Assembly: GCA_020355105.1 (NCBI GenBank)
Contig: CP070658.1
Location: 300,576 to 322,956 of the forward strand
Reading direction: 5' to 3'
DNA length: 22,381 nt
Source of the DNA: Candidatus Thorarchaeota archaeon
GTDB taxonomy: Archaea; Asgardarchaeota; Thorarchaeia; Thorarchaeales; Thorarchaeaceae
Under the pieces are notes generated by a model that had not been told where the DNA came from, made no database searches, and worked only from the letters and a program-made list of their open reading frames with translations. The translations under genes were made by a program, and so were the position numbers. Below, one piece after another: positions 13,875-20,942 of the stretch; within the stretch, counting starts at the first letter, position 1; the number at the start of each line of letters is the position of its first letter.

Positions 13875-15407
13875 ATGACTGTGGTTATTGATGGCGTCAG
13901 CCTCACAATTGATGATGTAGTGAGTGTTTCAAGACATCACGAACCTGCTGAGTTGGCAGAGTCTGCACTAGACGGTATACTGAGGAGCCGTGACGTGGTT
14001 GAGAAGGCACTCAAGGAGGGCAGCGTGATTTACGGTGTCAATACTGGTTTTGGAGACCTCGCTGAGGTGTCGATTAGCAAGAGGGACCTGGCGCAGCTTC
14101 AGGTCAACCTAGTTCGTAGTCACTGTGCAGGAGTCGGACCCCCCTTCCATGAAGAGATTGTGAGGGGAATGATGCTTCTCAGAGCAAACGCTCTTACAAA
14201 GGGGTTCTCGGGGGTGCGTTTGGATCTTATTGAGGTCCTTGTTGACATGCTGAATGCAGGGATTACTCCAGTTGTTCCCCAACAAGGATCAGTGGGGTCA
14301 AGTGGGGATCTCGCACCACTTGCTCACATGGCTCTTGTTCTCATCGGAGAGGGCGAGGCTTACTTTGAGGAAGAGCGACTCGATGGGGCTGAAGCCATGC
14401 GTAGGGGCGGAGTGTCTCCAGTTGTTCTGGAGGCGAAGGAGGGAGTTGCGCTCATCAACGGTACGCAGCCAATGTGTGCCATAGGTTCTATCCTAGTTCA
14501 TGATGCACTAGCCACAATGAAGGATGCCTGTGTGGCCGCTGCAATGAGTCTAGAGGCTCTCCGAGGAACCCGCGCCGCAATGGATGAGAGAATCCACATG
14601 GCACGCCGACATGAAGGACAGACTGACATAGCGTTGGCGATGATGGAGATCCTGAGAGACAGTGAGATTAACCAGTCCCATGCAGATTGTGGGAAAGTCC
14701 AAGACGCCTACTCTCTTAGATGCATCCCTCAAGTTCTTGGGGCATCTCTTGATGCGATTCGCTATGTACGTGGAGTCCTTGAAACTGAGATCAATTCCGC
14801 CACAGATAATCCTCTGGTGTTTCCCGAAGAAGGAGAGGTCATTTCGGGTGGTAACTTTCATGGACAACCTGTTGCAATTGCCATGGACTTCTTAGGGGTT
14901 GCCCTTGCAGAGCTGGCGAGCATATCAGAAAGGAGAATCAACAGACTTGTCAATCCGAATCTAAGCGGCTTGCCGGCCTTTCTCACTAAAGAAGGGGGAC
15001 TTGAGTCTGGGCTGATGATTGCACAATACACTGCGGCAGCCCTGGTATCTGAGAACAAGGTTCTTGCCCATCCTGCGAGTGTTGACTCCATACCCACCAG
15101 TGCAGATCAGGAAGATCATGTAAGCATGGGAACAGTAGCAGCACGGAAGTGTCTGGACATTCTGGAGAACACTCGGAACGTAGTTGCGATTGAGTATATG
15201 TGTGCTGCACAGGGTATCGATTTGCTGGCTCCGCTTCAACCTTCTAATCCTCTCAAGAAGGCATTAGCGGCAATCCGTGAAGTCGTTTCAACCCTCGATG
15301 ACGATAGGGCCCTGTATCCCGATATCGTCAAGATTCGTGAAATCATGGCTCTTCGAAAGATCACATTAAATGTGGAAGAAGTGACAGGACCTCTGCTTGC
15401 CGGGTGA
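13875..15407 (+). CDS. hutH: Histidine ammonia-lyase
   Basis: This 510-aa enzyme removes ammonia from histidine to give urocanate, the entry step of the pathway. Residues align without gaps to Pseudomonas putida HutH numbering over the first 200 positions: Tyr53 in YGVNTGFG, His83 in RSHCAG, the cofactor loop GSVGSSGDLAPLAH at 138-151, and Asn195 in LINGTQ; Tyr279 and Arg282 follow in DAYSLR. The electrophilic MIO group normally arises from Ala142-Ser143-Gly144; here it reads Ser142-Ser143-Gly144, an uncommon form that keeps the essential Ser and Gly. FHGQPVA and the DQEDHVSMG segment of the family are present. ATG 13875 follows GAGGATGA. The phenylalanine/tyrosine lyases share the fold, but the hut context favours histidine. 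Confidence 0.93.
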   Translation: MTVVIDGVSLTIDDVVSVSRHHEPAELAESALDGILRSRDVVEKALKEGSVIYGVNTGFGDLAEVSISKRDLAQLQVNLVRSHCAGVGPPFHEEIVRGMMLLRANALTKGFSGVRLDLIEVLVDMLNAGITPVVPQQGSVGSSGDLAPLAHMALVLIGEGEAYFEEERLDGAEAMRRGGVSPVVLEAKEGVALINGTQPMCAIGSILVHDALATMKDACVAAAMSLEALRGTRAAMDERIHMARRHEGQTDIALAMMEILRDSEINQSHADCGKVQDAYSLRCIPQVLGASLDAIRYVRGVLETEINSATDNPLVFPEEGEVISGGNFHGQPVAIAMDFLGVALAELASISERRINRLVNPNLSGLPAFLTKEGGLESGLMIAQYTAAALVSENKVLAHPASVDSIPTSADQEDHVSMGTVAARKCLDILENTRNVVAIEYMCAAQGIDLLAPLQPSNPLKKALAAIREVVSTLDDDRALYPDIVKIREIMALRKITLNVEEVTGPLLAG

Positions 15408-15459
15408 TCAAAGACCCCATTCGGCAAGAACCCGCTCCCTTTGTGGCTGCTCGTCAAGG

Positions 15460-15467
15460 TTTATCTA
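15460..15467 (+). promoter_or_regulatory. TATA-like box of the DtxR-type regulator
   Basis: TTTATCTA lies about 40 bases before ATG 15505. Transcription from about 15490 would give a short leader carrying GGAAGG (15497-15502). The gene can thus be expressed apart from hutH. Confidence 0.45.
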
Positions 15468-15504
15468 TGTTGCATTGTCCTTCAGCATATTCCCCTGGAA
15501 GGAC

Positions 15505-15993
15505 ATGCCTCGCACACTCATGGAAGTGAAGTGCTTGAAGGGTTTCACCAAGGCAATGGAGCAATATCTTGAAACAATCTATGACTTGCAGCGCGAGAAA
15601 GGGTCTGCTGGTGTTACTGACATCGCCGAAAAGAGAGGCGTCAAGGCACCAAGTGTTACGTATGTGCTTCGAAAGCTCAAGAAACTAGGTCTCGTGAACT
15701 ACGAGAGATATCGTAGCGTCAGTCTGACCACAAATGGAGAAAAAATCGCGAAAGACCTTGAAAGAGCTCACAAGACAATCAAGTGGTTCTTCTGTATGAT
15801 TGGAATTGATGAGCATATTGCTGATGAAGATGCATGTGAGTTTGAGCACATTGCAAATCCCAAAACAGTTGACAAGTTGACACAATTCGTAGAATGGGTA
15901 CAGACAGCACCACGAAGTCCTAGGTGGCTTGAACACTTCAAGGAGTACCAAGAGTCAGGAGAACACCCTGAAGAGTGCAGGCAATCTGAATAG
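15505..15993 (+). CDS. DtxR/MntR-family metal-dependent transcription regulator
   Basis: A 162-aa regulator. The winged helix lies at about 16-75 (AMEQYLETIYDLQREKG, VTDIAEKRGVKAPSVTYVLRKLKKLGLV), and the metal-binding/dimer domain follows with His89 (ERAHKTIKWFF) and Cys111, Glu114, His115 in DACEFEHIA. The Cys-x2-Glu-His set matches the iron-type DtxR/IdeR site more than MntR, which has Glu at the cysteine position; the position of the first ligand (Met in DtxR, Asp in MntR) appears to be Gln20. There is no SH3-like tail, so it is a short form. The frame is open from inside hutH, but ATG 15505 has GGAAGG and a TATA-like box. It lies between hutH and hutI; whether it controls them is unknown. 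Confidence 0.85.
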   Translation: MPRTLMEVKCLKGFTKAMEQYLETIYDLQREKGSAGVTDIAEKRGVKAPSVTYVLRKLKKLGLVNYERYRSVSLTTNGEKIAKDLERAHKTIKWFFCMIGIDEHIADEDACEFEHIANPKTVDKLTQFVEWVQTAPRSPRWLEHFKEYQESGEHPEECRQSE

Positions 15994-16006
15994 TGGCTGA
16001 TGCAAC

Positions 16007-17272
16007 TCAAGGACCGAGTCTAGTGTGCACGACTTGCCCCCCTGCAATCACAGTATGCACGAGACTAACCCCGAATCTCCAAGAAAGATACTCCGGATTT
16101 GGGCACTCAAGAACGACTATGTCAGCTCTCTTGCCTGGTTCGATACTTCCAACAACGTCGCCCCTGCTGACCGCGTGTGCTGAGTTGATTGTAGCCGCCG
16201 AGATTGCCTCTCTCGGTTGCATCTTCATCTTATAGCAGGCTAGTGCGATGGTGAAGAACATCGACTCATTTGCGCAATTGGGATTGAAGTCTGTTGCCAA
16301 TGCCACAGGCAACCCCATCTCAATCATTCTTCGCGCGTCCGCGTAGTCACTGTCTAGACTGAAGGCCGTGCCAGGTAGCAGCGTAGCGATGGTTCCTGCC
16401 TTCTGCATTGCCTCGAGATCATCGTCGGATGCCATGAGGAGATGGTCTGCCGACACCGCTCCGACCTCAGCAGCGAGTCCGGCACCTCCTAGCTGGACAA
16501 TCTCATCGGCATGGACTTTCAGTTTCAATCCCACATCCTTGGCAGCGAGTAGGATTCTCCTCGACTGCTCAATCTCAAACACTCCTTTCTCGCAGAAGAC
16601 ATCACAGAACTCAGCCAGCTCGTCTTTTGCTGCAGCTGGAAGCATTTCATCGACAACAAGGTCGACATAACCTTCTGTGTTGTTCTCGTACTCAGGAGGC
16701 ACTGCGTGAGCCCCCATGAAGGTTGATACAAACGCGGCAGGGAGTCTATTCCGAAGGCTCTCAACGACCCTTAGCATCTTTAGTTCGTTCTCAACGTCGA
16801 GGCCGTACCCACTCTTGGCTTCTATTGTGGTTGTGCCGTGGCCTAGCATGCTCTCACCATATGAGAAGGCTCCACTACTGAGCTCAGCAAATGAAGACTT
16901 TCGAGTCGCATCAAGTGTGTTTAAGATTCCTCCACCCGCCTTCAGTATCTCTAGATAGGTCTTGCCTGCAAGCTTCATAGAGAAGTCATTCTCGCGGGAC
17001 CCACCGAAGACTAGGTGGGTATGGCTATCAACAAAGCCCGGTATGGCTAGCATGTTGGGAAACTCAATCAGGGGCATCTGAGGTTCATCATCAATCTCTG
17101 CCATGACATCTCTGGTCGTTCCAACAGCCACAATAAGACCGTCTTTGATTGCTACCGCTCCATCTTCAATTATGGAGAGGTCCTGCATACTCTCTCCCGT
17201 CTTTGGAGTCTGACTATTTCCAGAAAGGGTCGCGAGCTGGCCAATGTGAGTGAGAACGAAGTCGACCTTCAT
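16007..17272 (-). CDS. hutI: Imidazolonepropionase
   Basis: This 421-aa amidohydrolase opens the ring of 4-imidazolone-5-propanoate to give N-formimino-L-glutamate, step three of histidine breakdown. Metal ligands are visible: His84 and His86 in PGFVDSHTHLVFGG, His254 in KVHADEI, and Asp328 in ATDFNPN; His277 in SADHLL is also conserved. The family signatures EAKSGYGL (151-158) and MGAHAVP (186-192) bind substrate, which separates it from other amidohydrolases. The ATG at 17272 is the only sensible start. The gene runs opposite to hutU/hutH and ends 13 bases from the DtxR gene, so it needs its own promoter; TAAATGT-like bases about 30-37 upstream are a candidate. No formiminoglutamase or formiminotransferase gene is in the window. 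Confidence 0.95.
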   Translation of the reverse strand: MKVDFVLTHIGQLATLSGNSQTPKTGESMQDLSIIEDGAVAIKDGLIVAVGTTRDVMAEIDDEPQMPLIEFPNMLAIPGFVDSHTHLVFGGSRENDFSMKLAGKTYLEILKAGGGILNTLDATRKSSFAELSSGAFSYGESMLGHGTTTIEAKSGYGLDVENELKMLRVVESLRNRLPAAFVSTFMGAHAVPPEYENNTEGYVDLVVDEMLPAAAKDELAEFCDVFCEKGVFEIEQSRRILLAAKDVGLKLKVHADEIVQLGGAGLAAEVGAVSADHLLMASDDDLEAMQKAGTIATLLPGTAFSLDSDYADARRMIEMGLPVALATDFNPNCANESMFFTIALACYKMKMQPREAISAATINSAHAVSRGDVVGSIEPGKRADIVVLECPNPEYLSWRFGVSLVHTVIAGGQVVHTRLGP

Positions 17273-17301
17273 CGTAATCCAAGATTTACGACAAGCTGTC
17301 C

Positions 17302-17309
17302 CACATTTA
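17302..17309 (-). promoter_or_regulatory. TATA-like box of hutI
   Basis: On the minus strand this reads CTAAATGT, 30-37 bases before ATG 17272, consistent with a near-leaderless transcript. The divergent phosphoribosyltransferase gene has TTAATACG at about 17339-17346 for the other direction. Both are motif readings only. Confidence 0.3.
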
Positions 17310-17393
17310 GGTTGCGCTGTATCGATTCGGGCATACTGTTAATACGGATGAAGCACACTGATTCTCAAAGTTAGTTCGGGGTCAAAAAGAAGG

Positions 17394-17975
17394 ATGGATT
17401 ATCTTATACTTACTTGGGAAGACGTCTACAATCTCACACTTCGCCTTTCTGAACGAATTGTTAAGAGTGGATTCAAGCCCGATGTGATTGTAGGAATTGC
17501 ACGAGGCGGCTGGATACCTGCGAGGATTCTATCCGATGTTCTATTCGCAGAAACTCTGCAGAACATCCGTATCGAGTACTATTCCGACGTTGGAAAGCGT
17601 GGTCGGGAACCCAAGATTACCCAACCGATAACCGGTACAATGGAAGGCAAGAGCATTCTTCTCGTAGACGAAGTTGCTGACACTGGTGATAGTCTGTTCC
17701 ATGCTGTTGAGCATGTGAAATCTCTTGGTGCCGGTGACGTGAAATCTGCAGTGCTTCATTTCAAACCATGGTCTAGAGTTGCCCCAGACTATTTCATGGT
17801 GAAGACGGAGAGCTGGACTGTATATCCTTGGGAGATGCGAGAGTCGATTATCGCACTTGTGAAGGTCTTCAGAAATGAGAACCCCTCGCTCAATGTAAAA
17901 GAGATTCGCGACAAATTAGTCTTTGAAGTTGGCTTCGAGCCGACGGTGGCTGACTACTTCATGAAGAGGCTATGA
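17394..17975 (+). CDS. Phosphoribosyltransferase-domain protein (type I, Hpt/XPRT-like)
   Basis: This 193-aa cytosolic protein carries the type I phosphoribosyltransferase signature SILLVDEVADTGDSL at about 87-101, whose two acidic residues and TGDS loop hold PRPP. It also has DVIVGIARGGWIPARIL (30-46), the first nucleotide-side loop. KPWSRVAPDYF and WTVYPWEMRE resemble the aromatic base-stacking region of archaeal hypoxanthine/xanthine-type enzymes. The usual reaction joins a purine base to PRPP in salvage, but some members are regulators, so the substrate is uncertain. The last 40 residues (NVKEIRDKLVFEVGF and on) look like an added small helical domain. ATG 17394 follows AAGG, and the stop overlaps the cgi121 start (ATGA), so the two are co-translated. 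Confidence 0.88.
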   Translation: MDYLILTWEDVYNLTLRLSERIVKSGFKPDVIVGIARGGWIPARILSDVLFAETLQNIRIEYYSDVGKRGREPKITQPITGTMEGKSILLVDEVADTGDSLFHAVEHVKSLGAGDVKSAVLHFKPWSRVAPDYFMVKTESWTVYPWEMRESIIALVKVFRNENPSLNVKEIRDKLVFEVGFEPTVADYFMKRL

Positions 17976-18577
17976 ACTACACACAGGTGAGGCGATTGCT
18001 ACTAGAAAGCTTGTCTTATGGTGAAGAAGCCTTCAAGGTTGTTATTGCCGAGCTCCAAAACAAAAGCAAATCAGATCGTGCCACCTTGCTTAGAATGGCA
18101 TTGGAGTTCTCCAAGAACCTGTTGGCCTTTCAGTTCCTCAACCCTTCACTTATCGCTGGAATCGGTCATATTCTCTCGGCAGCTCAGAATGCTCTCAACG
18201 CTTGGAAGGGAGGATATGGTATTGCTCGAAGCCTAGACATCGAGGTGGCACTGTATGCTTCTGGTCAACACCAAATCGGTGTTGCACTTGAACACCATGG
18301 AGTGGAAGACAGACTTGACTCAGTCGCATTGGTAATGATTGATACTGACGAAGCCAAGTTAGTAGATCAGTTTCGGCTTGCGGTTGAGCAGTTGGGGGAT
18401 GAGATAGTGCCGCCCTTCGTACCTACAGAAGGTCGACTTCGCTGCATAATGGAGCACTTCGGCATAAGTGAAAGTGAGATCTTGGCCGTTTCTTCTTCGG
18501 ACTCTCTAGAGTCACGTTACAAGGCGCTTGAGGGGTGTGTTGCAAGCAGAGTTTCTATGGTGTCACTAGAATCATAG
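17972..18577 (+). CDS. cgi121: KEOPS complex subunit Cgi121
   Basis: This 201-aa protein matches archaeal Cgi121. The core runs AQNALNAWKGGYGIARSLDIEVALYASGQHQIGVAL, including the hallmark ASGQ-x-QI at about 96-102, followed by a strand VALVMID and a helical segment ending in EHFGISESEI. In KEOPS, Cgi121 binds the kinase Bud32 and the 3' CCA end of tRNA, helping Kae1 transfer threonylcarbamoyl to A37 (t6A). The N-terminal 60 residues are longer and more helical than in methanogen proteins as I recall them. The start overlaps the phosphoribosyltransferase stop (ATGA). The Sua5 gene that makes the threonylcarbamoyl-AMP substrate lies about 550 bases away on the opposite strand, which supports the call. 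Confidence 0.85.
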   Translation: MNYTQVRRLLLESLSYGEEAFKVVIAELQNKSKSDRATLLRMALEFSKNLLAFQFLNPSLIAGIGHILSAAQNALNAWKGGYGIARSLDIEVALYASGQHQIGVALEHHGVEDRLDSVALVMIDTDEAKLVDQFRLAVEQLGDEIVPPFVPTEGRLRCIMEHFGISESEILAVSSSDSLESRYKALEGCVASRVSMVSLES

Positions 18578-18585
18578 AGTGAAAC

Positions 18586-19119
18586 TCAGTAGGCATCGTC
18601 ACGCATTGACATGATTGACAGAATATCTTTCTCTGGATCAATCAGTGACATCCCCGTCCAATCACCCACAATCTCAATCCACAGCGTATTGTCCGGATTG
18701 TCAAGGTCTACTCTCCTGGGGATGACCGCGGCCACGGCTGTGATTACGTCACTGGTTTCAAGCGTCGTGTGTCTTCTTCTAACAGTCACCCTGAATGAAT
18801 CCTCTTCTCGAATTCTGTTGCTTAGCTCCTTGGCCACACTGACCATCTCCTGCAAGTCTGAGTTGACACAGAACTCGAGAGGGGTGAATCGCACCGCAAA
18901 TCTGAACTGATATGGGTTTTCGAGTGCATACTCCCGAAGCTGATGAACCACCCCTACCGGATCTAACGTGGTATGACAGGCTAGGAGTCCAGACACATTT
19001 GTACGGGAGATTTTCAGATCGGGGTCTCCCAAGAGCTCTCCAACGAAATATCTGACTTCCGAGCTGGCCGCGCGCTCTCTTTCTCTTGGGCAGCCAACCA
19101 GAAGGTTGTAATTGGGCAG
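18586..19119 (-). CDS. THUMP-domain RNA-binding protein (archaeal Tan1-like)
   Basis: Read from CTG 19119 the protein has 177 aa. The N-terminus NLLVGCPRERERAASSEV resembles the opening of archaeal Tan1-like proteins, and GELLGDPDLKISRTNVSGLL continues it. The THUMP domain covers about 73-165: FRFAVRFTPLE, then SFRVTVRRRHTTLETSDVITAVAAVI, then LWIEIVGDWTGMSL. THUMP domains bind tRNA; eukaryotic Tan1 helps acetylate cytidine 12 of tRNA-Ser and tRNA-Leu. The frame has no ATG, GTG or TTG before TTG 19032, which would cut off the conserved N-terminus. CTG 19119 sits 6 bases after GAGGTGA, itself overlapping the Sua5 stop, so a CTG start in a coupled transcript is the simplest reading. Sequence error is the main alternative. 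Confidence 0.8.
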   Translation of the reverse strand: MPNYNLLVGCPRERERAASSEVRYFVGELLGDPDLKISRTNVSGLLACHTTLDPVGVVHQLREYALENPYQFRFAVRFTPLEFCVNSDLQEMVSVAKELSNRIREEDSFRVTVRRRHTTLETSDVITAVAAVIPRRVDLDNPDNTLWIEIVGDWTGMSLIDPEKDILSIMSMRDDAY

Positions 19120-19130
19120 ACCACTTCACC

Positions 19131-19838
19131 TCACATGTCCGCGTAGACAAAACAGGTTGTCCATAACCTGAGAGCATCTGAATCGGCTCTTAGCATCTCG
19201 GTCAATCTATCAAGGGTGAGCTGACCTTCTCTGTATACCTTGATATGAAGAGGTGTTTCCTTTTCTTCCGGTCCCTCCACACTGACTATTGTGGAGTCCC
19301 GATGTGTTCTCGAAGGGCCTCCATCGATGTAGAGGTCAACTTCATCACTGAGTTGCTCTACCGCGACAGATACCTCAAACGGGCTCGGTCCTCCACTTCG
19401 ATTGGCACTAGTGCCAACAATTGGTCCTTGGAGTTCAGCCGCAATGCCACGCGGAATCGGATGATCCGGTATTCTCACGGCTACTGACTCTCGTCCTCCA
19501 GTAATGTATCTTGGAATCCTCTTACCTGCCACTACTAGAAGTGTCAATGCTCCTGGCCAGAAGAGCTTGGCCAGAGTTCTCTCGAGATCTCGAAACTCAT
19601 GGTATTCCTCAAATTGGGCCAAGTCCGAGAACAGGAGAGGGACTCCCAGTTTTCGGCCCCTCTTCTTCACAGCAAGGAGACGCTCGAACGAGCTACTCTG
19701 TTTGGGATCGCAAGCAAGTCCATAGCTCGTGTCCGTGGGATACACGACCAGACCCCCATCAAGAAGGACCTCCTTTGCCTCCTCTATCACCCCGGCGATA
19801 TCATTGGGGCCTGGCATTTTGAGGACTCTCGGTGTCAA
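19131..19838 (-). CDS. Threonylcarbamoyl-AMP synthase (Sua5/YrdC/TsaC family)
   Basis: A protein of about 235 aa consisting of a YrdC domain plus a short tail, without the second domain of full-length Sua5. It makes threonylcarbamoyl-AMP from threonine, bicarbonate and ATP, the substrate KEOPS transfers to tRNA A37. Motifs in order are GGLVVYPTDTSYGL, KKRGRKLGVPLLF (the basic ATP/threonine pocket), LFWPGALTLLV, SVAVRIPDHP and PIVGTSANRSGGPSP. The frame is open to 19922, but TTG 19838 gives MTPRVLKMPGPND, the family-like beginning; ATG 19817 is an alternative. The downstream THUMP gene starts 11 bases after its stop. The gene is divergent from the nucleotidyltransferase and convergent with the cgi121 operon. 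Confidence 0.9.
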   Translation of the reverse strand: MTPRVLKMPGPNDIAGVIEEAKEVLLDGGLVVYPTDTSYGLACDPKQSSSFERLLAVKKRGRKLGVPLLFSDLAQFEEYHEFRDLERTLAKLFWPGALTLLVVAGKRIPRYITGGRESVAVRIPDHPIPRGIAAELQGPIVGTSANRSGGPSPFEVSVAVEQLSDEVDLYIDGGPSRTHRDSTIVSVEGPEEKETPLHIKVYREGQLTLDRLTEMLRADSDALRLWTTCFVYADM

Positions 19839-19916
19839 GGTCGATCCCAATTCTCCTTCCCGACAAACACTCATAAGAACCATGCCGTTTGTACAGGTTC
19901 TGAAGGAGGAATAGGC

Positions 19917-20936
19917 ATACACGCGGTCATTCTAGCTGCTGGAAGGGGCTCAAGGATGAGACCTCTCACTGACAGAATCCCTAAACCTCTAATCCCGGTT
20001 GCAGGTATGACCCTAATTGAACGACTTATTGCTGAACTTCAGGCTGCTGGCGTCCAATCTTTTACAATCGGTGTTGGTTGGAAGGGAAAACTCATTGAGA
20101 GCCATTTGCTTGGATTGTCTGATTCCGACAAGATTCAGATTGTGACAGCACACGACTACGAGAGAGGTCCTCTAACAACTCTCATCAACACTGTGGGCGA
20201 CACTGCCCCGGATCGGTTTCTCCTCTGTCCTGCTGACCTTGTTGCAGATGCGAGTATTGCATCCCAGCTCATTTCGGCTCATCATAAGCGTGGAGAACAC
20301 CAGTTCATGACCATCGGAGTAGATATGACGGCACAACGAGGGGCCTTGGTCTGTCTAGGCACGAATGGATCCATCGTCGGTTTCAACCAAGATGGATTGT
20401 CCAATCATGAAACGGTTAGAAGCGCAATGATGTCGATTATCGAACGCCCTCTGCTTGACCGTTTGAAGGAAGCCTGGGAAGACGGTCACGCAAGCGTATC
20501 TTCAGCAGTGAATAAAATGATATCTGAAGGGTTTGAAGTGGCGCACGTTCCAGTTTCTGGCTACTGGTCTGACATCGACAACATCCTTGATGTACTGGAA
20601 ACCAACCAACGTCTTCTACAGAGTGTGGAGGTTTCTCCGGAGGTCGGACTCTTCGTGCAGGCTGGTCGTACATTCTATGCTGATGATATCAGAGAGCCTG
20701 CCCTTCAGGATCTCGTCGGGCATGGAACTCGCGTAGTCGGCCCGGTGCTGATTTCTCCCGACTCGGTAGTCGGGCCCCGCTGTATTGTGGGTCCGAATGC
20801 CAGTCTAAGTGAGGGAACTAAGGTAGAGGACGACTGTCAGATAGAGAACGCAGTGCTATTCGGCCGCGCCCTTGTTCCAAAGAAGGCTAGAGTACAGAGT
20901 GCCATTTTGTATGATCGATTACAGTTGTCGGAGTGA
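19917..20936 (+). CDS. Nucleotidyltransferase with left-handed beta-helix tail (sugar/inositol-phosphate type)
   Basis: Read from ATA 19917 the protein has 339 aa and starts HAVILAAGRGSRM (the NTP-binding loop), followed by PLTDRIPKPLIPVAG (the sugar-phosphate side). CPADLVAD carries a metal-binding Asp. The C-terminal 90 residues are hexapeptide-like (GTRVVGPVLI, SVVGPRCIVGPNASL, VEDDCQIENAVLF), forming a beta-helix. Family members activate hexose-1-phosphate, or inositol-1-phosphate with CTP. The next gene, a CDP-alcohol phosphatidyltransferase, makes a CDP-activated polyol plausible. AAGGAGGA at 19903-19910 is the strongest ribosome site in the window and lies 6 bases before ATA 19917. No ATG, GTG or TTG in frame is near; the next upstream in-frame ATG (19599) would run through the Sua5 gene. 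Confidence 0.85.
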   Translation: MHAVILAAGRGSRMRPLTDRIPKPLIPVAGMTLIERLIAELQAAGVQSFTIGVGWKGKLIESHLLGLSDSDKIQIVTAHDYERGPLTTLINTVGDTAPDRFLLCPADLVADASIASQLISAHHKRGEHQFMTIGVDMTAQRGALVCLGTNGSIVGFNQDGLSNHETVRSAMMSIIERPLLDRLKEAWEDGHASVSSAVNKMISEGFEVAHVPVSGYWSDIDNILDVLETNQRLLQSVEVSPEVGLFVQAGRTFYADDIREPALQDLVGHGTRVVGPVLISPDSVVGPRCIVGPNASLSEGTKVEDDCQIENAVLFGRALVPKKARVQSAILYDRLQLSE

Positions 20937-20942
20937 AGAACG

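Noticed and set aside
15397..15504. N-terminal extension of the DtxR-type protein into the end of hutH
   Set aside because: The added 36 residues are unlike the family, and a TATA-like box with GGAAGG supports ATG 15505.
18779..19177. 132-aa minus-strand frame overlapping the THUMP and Sua5 genes
   Set aside because: It is an out-of-frame reading of the THUMP gene; the THUMP frame carries the conserved blocks.
19599..19916. Upstream extension of the nucleotidyltransferase to ATG 19599
   Set aside because: The extension would be antisense to conserved Sua5 motifs and has no similarity to nucleotidyltransferase N-termini; the ribosome site at 19903 supports a start at 19917.
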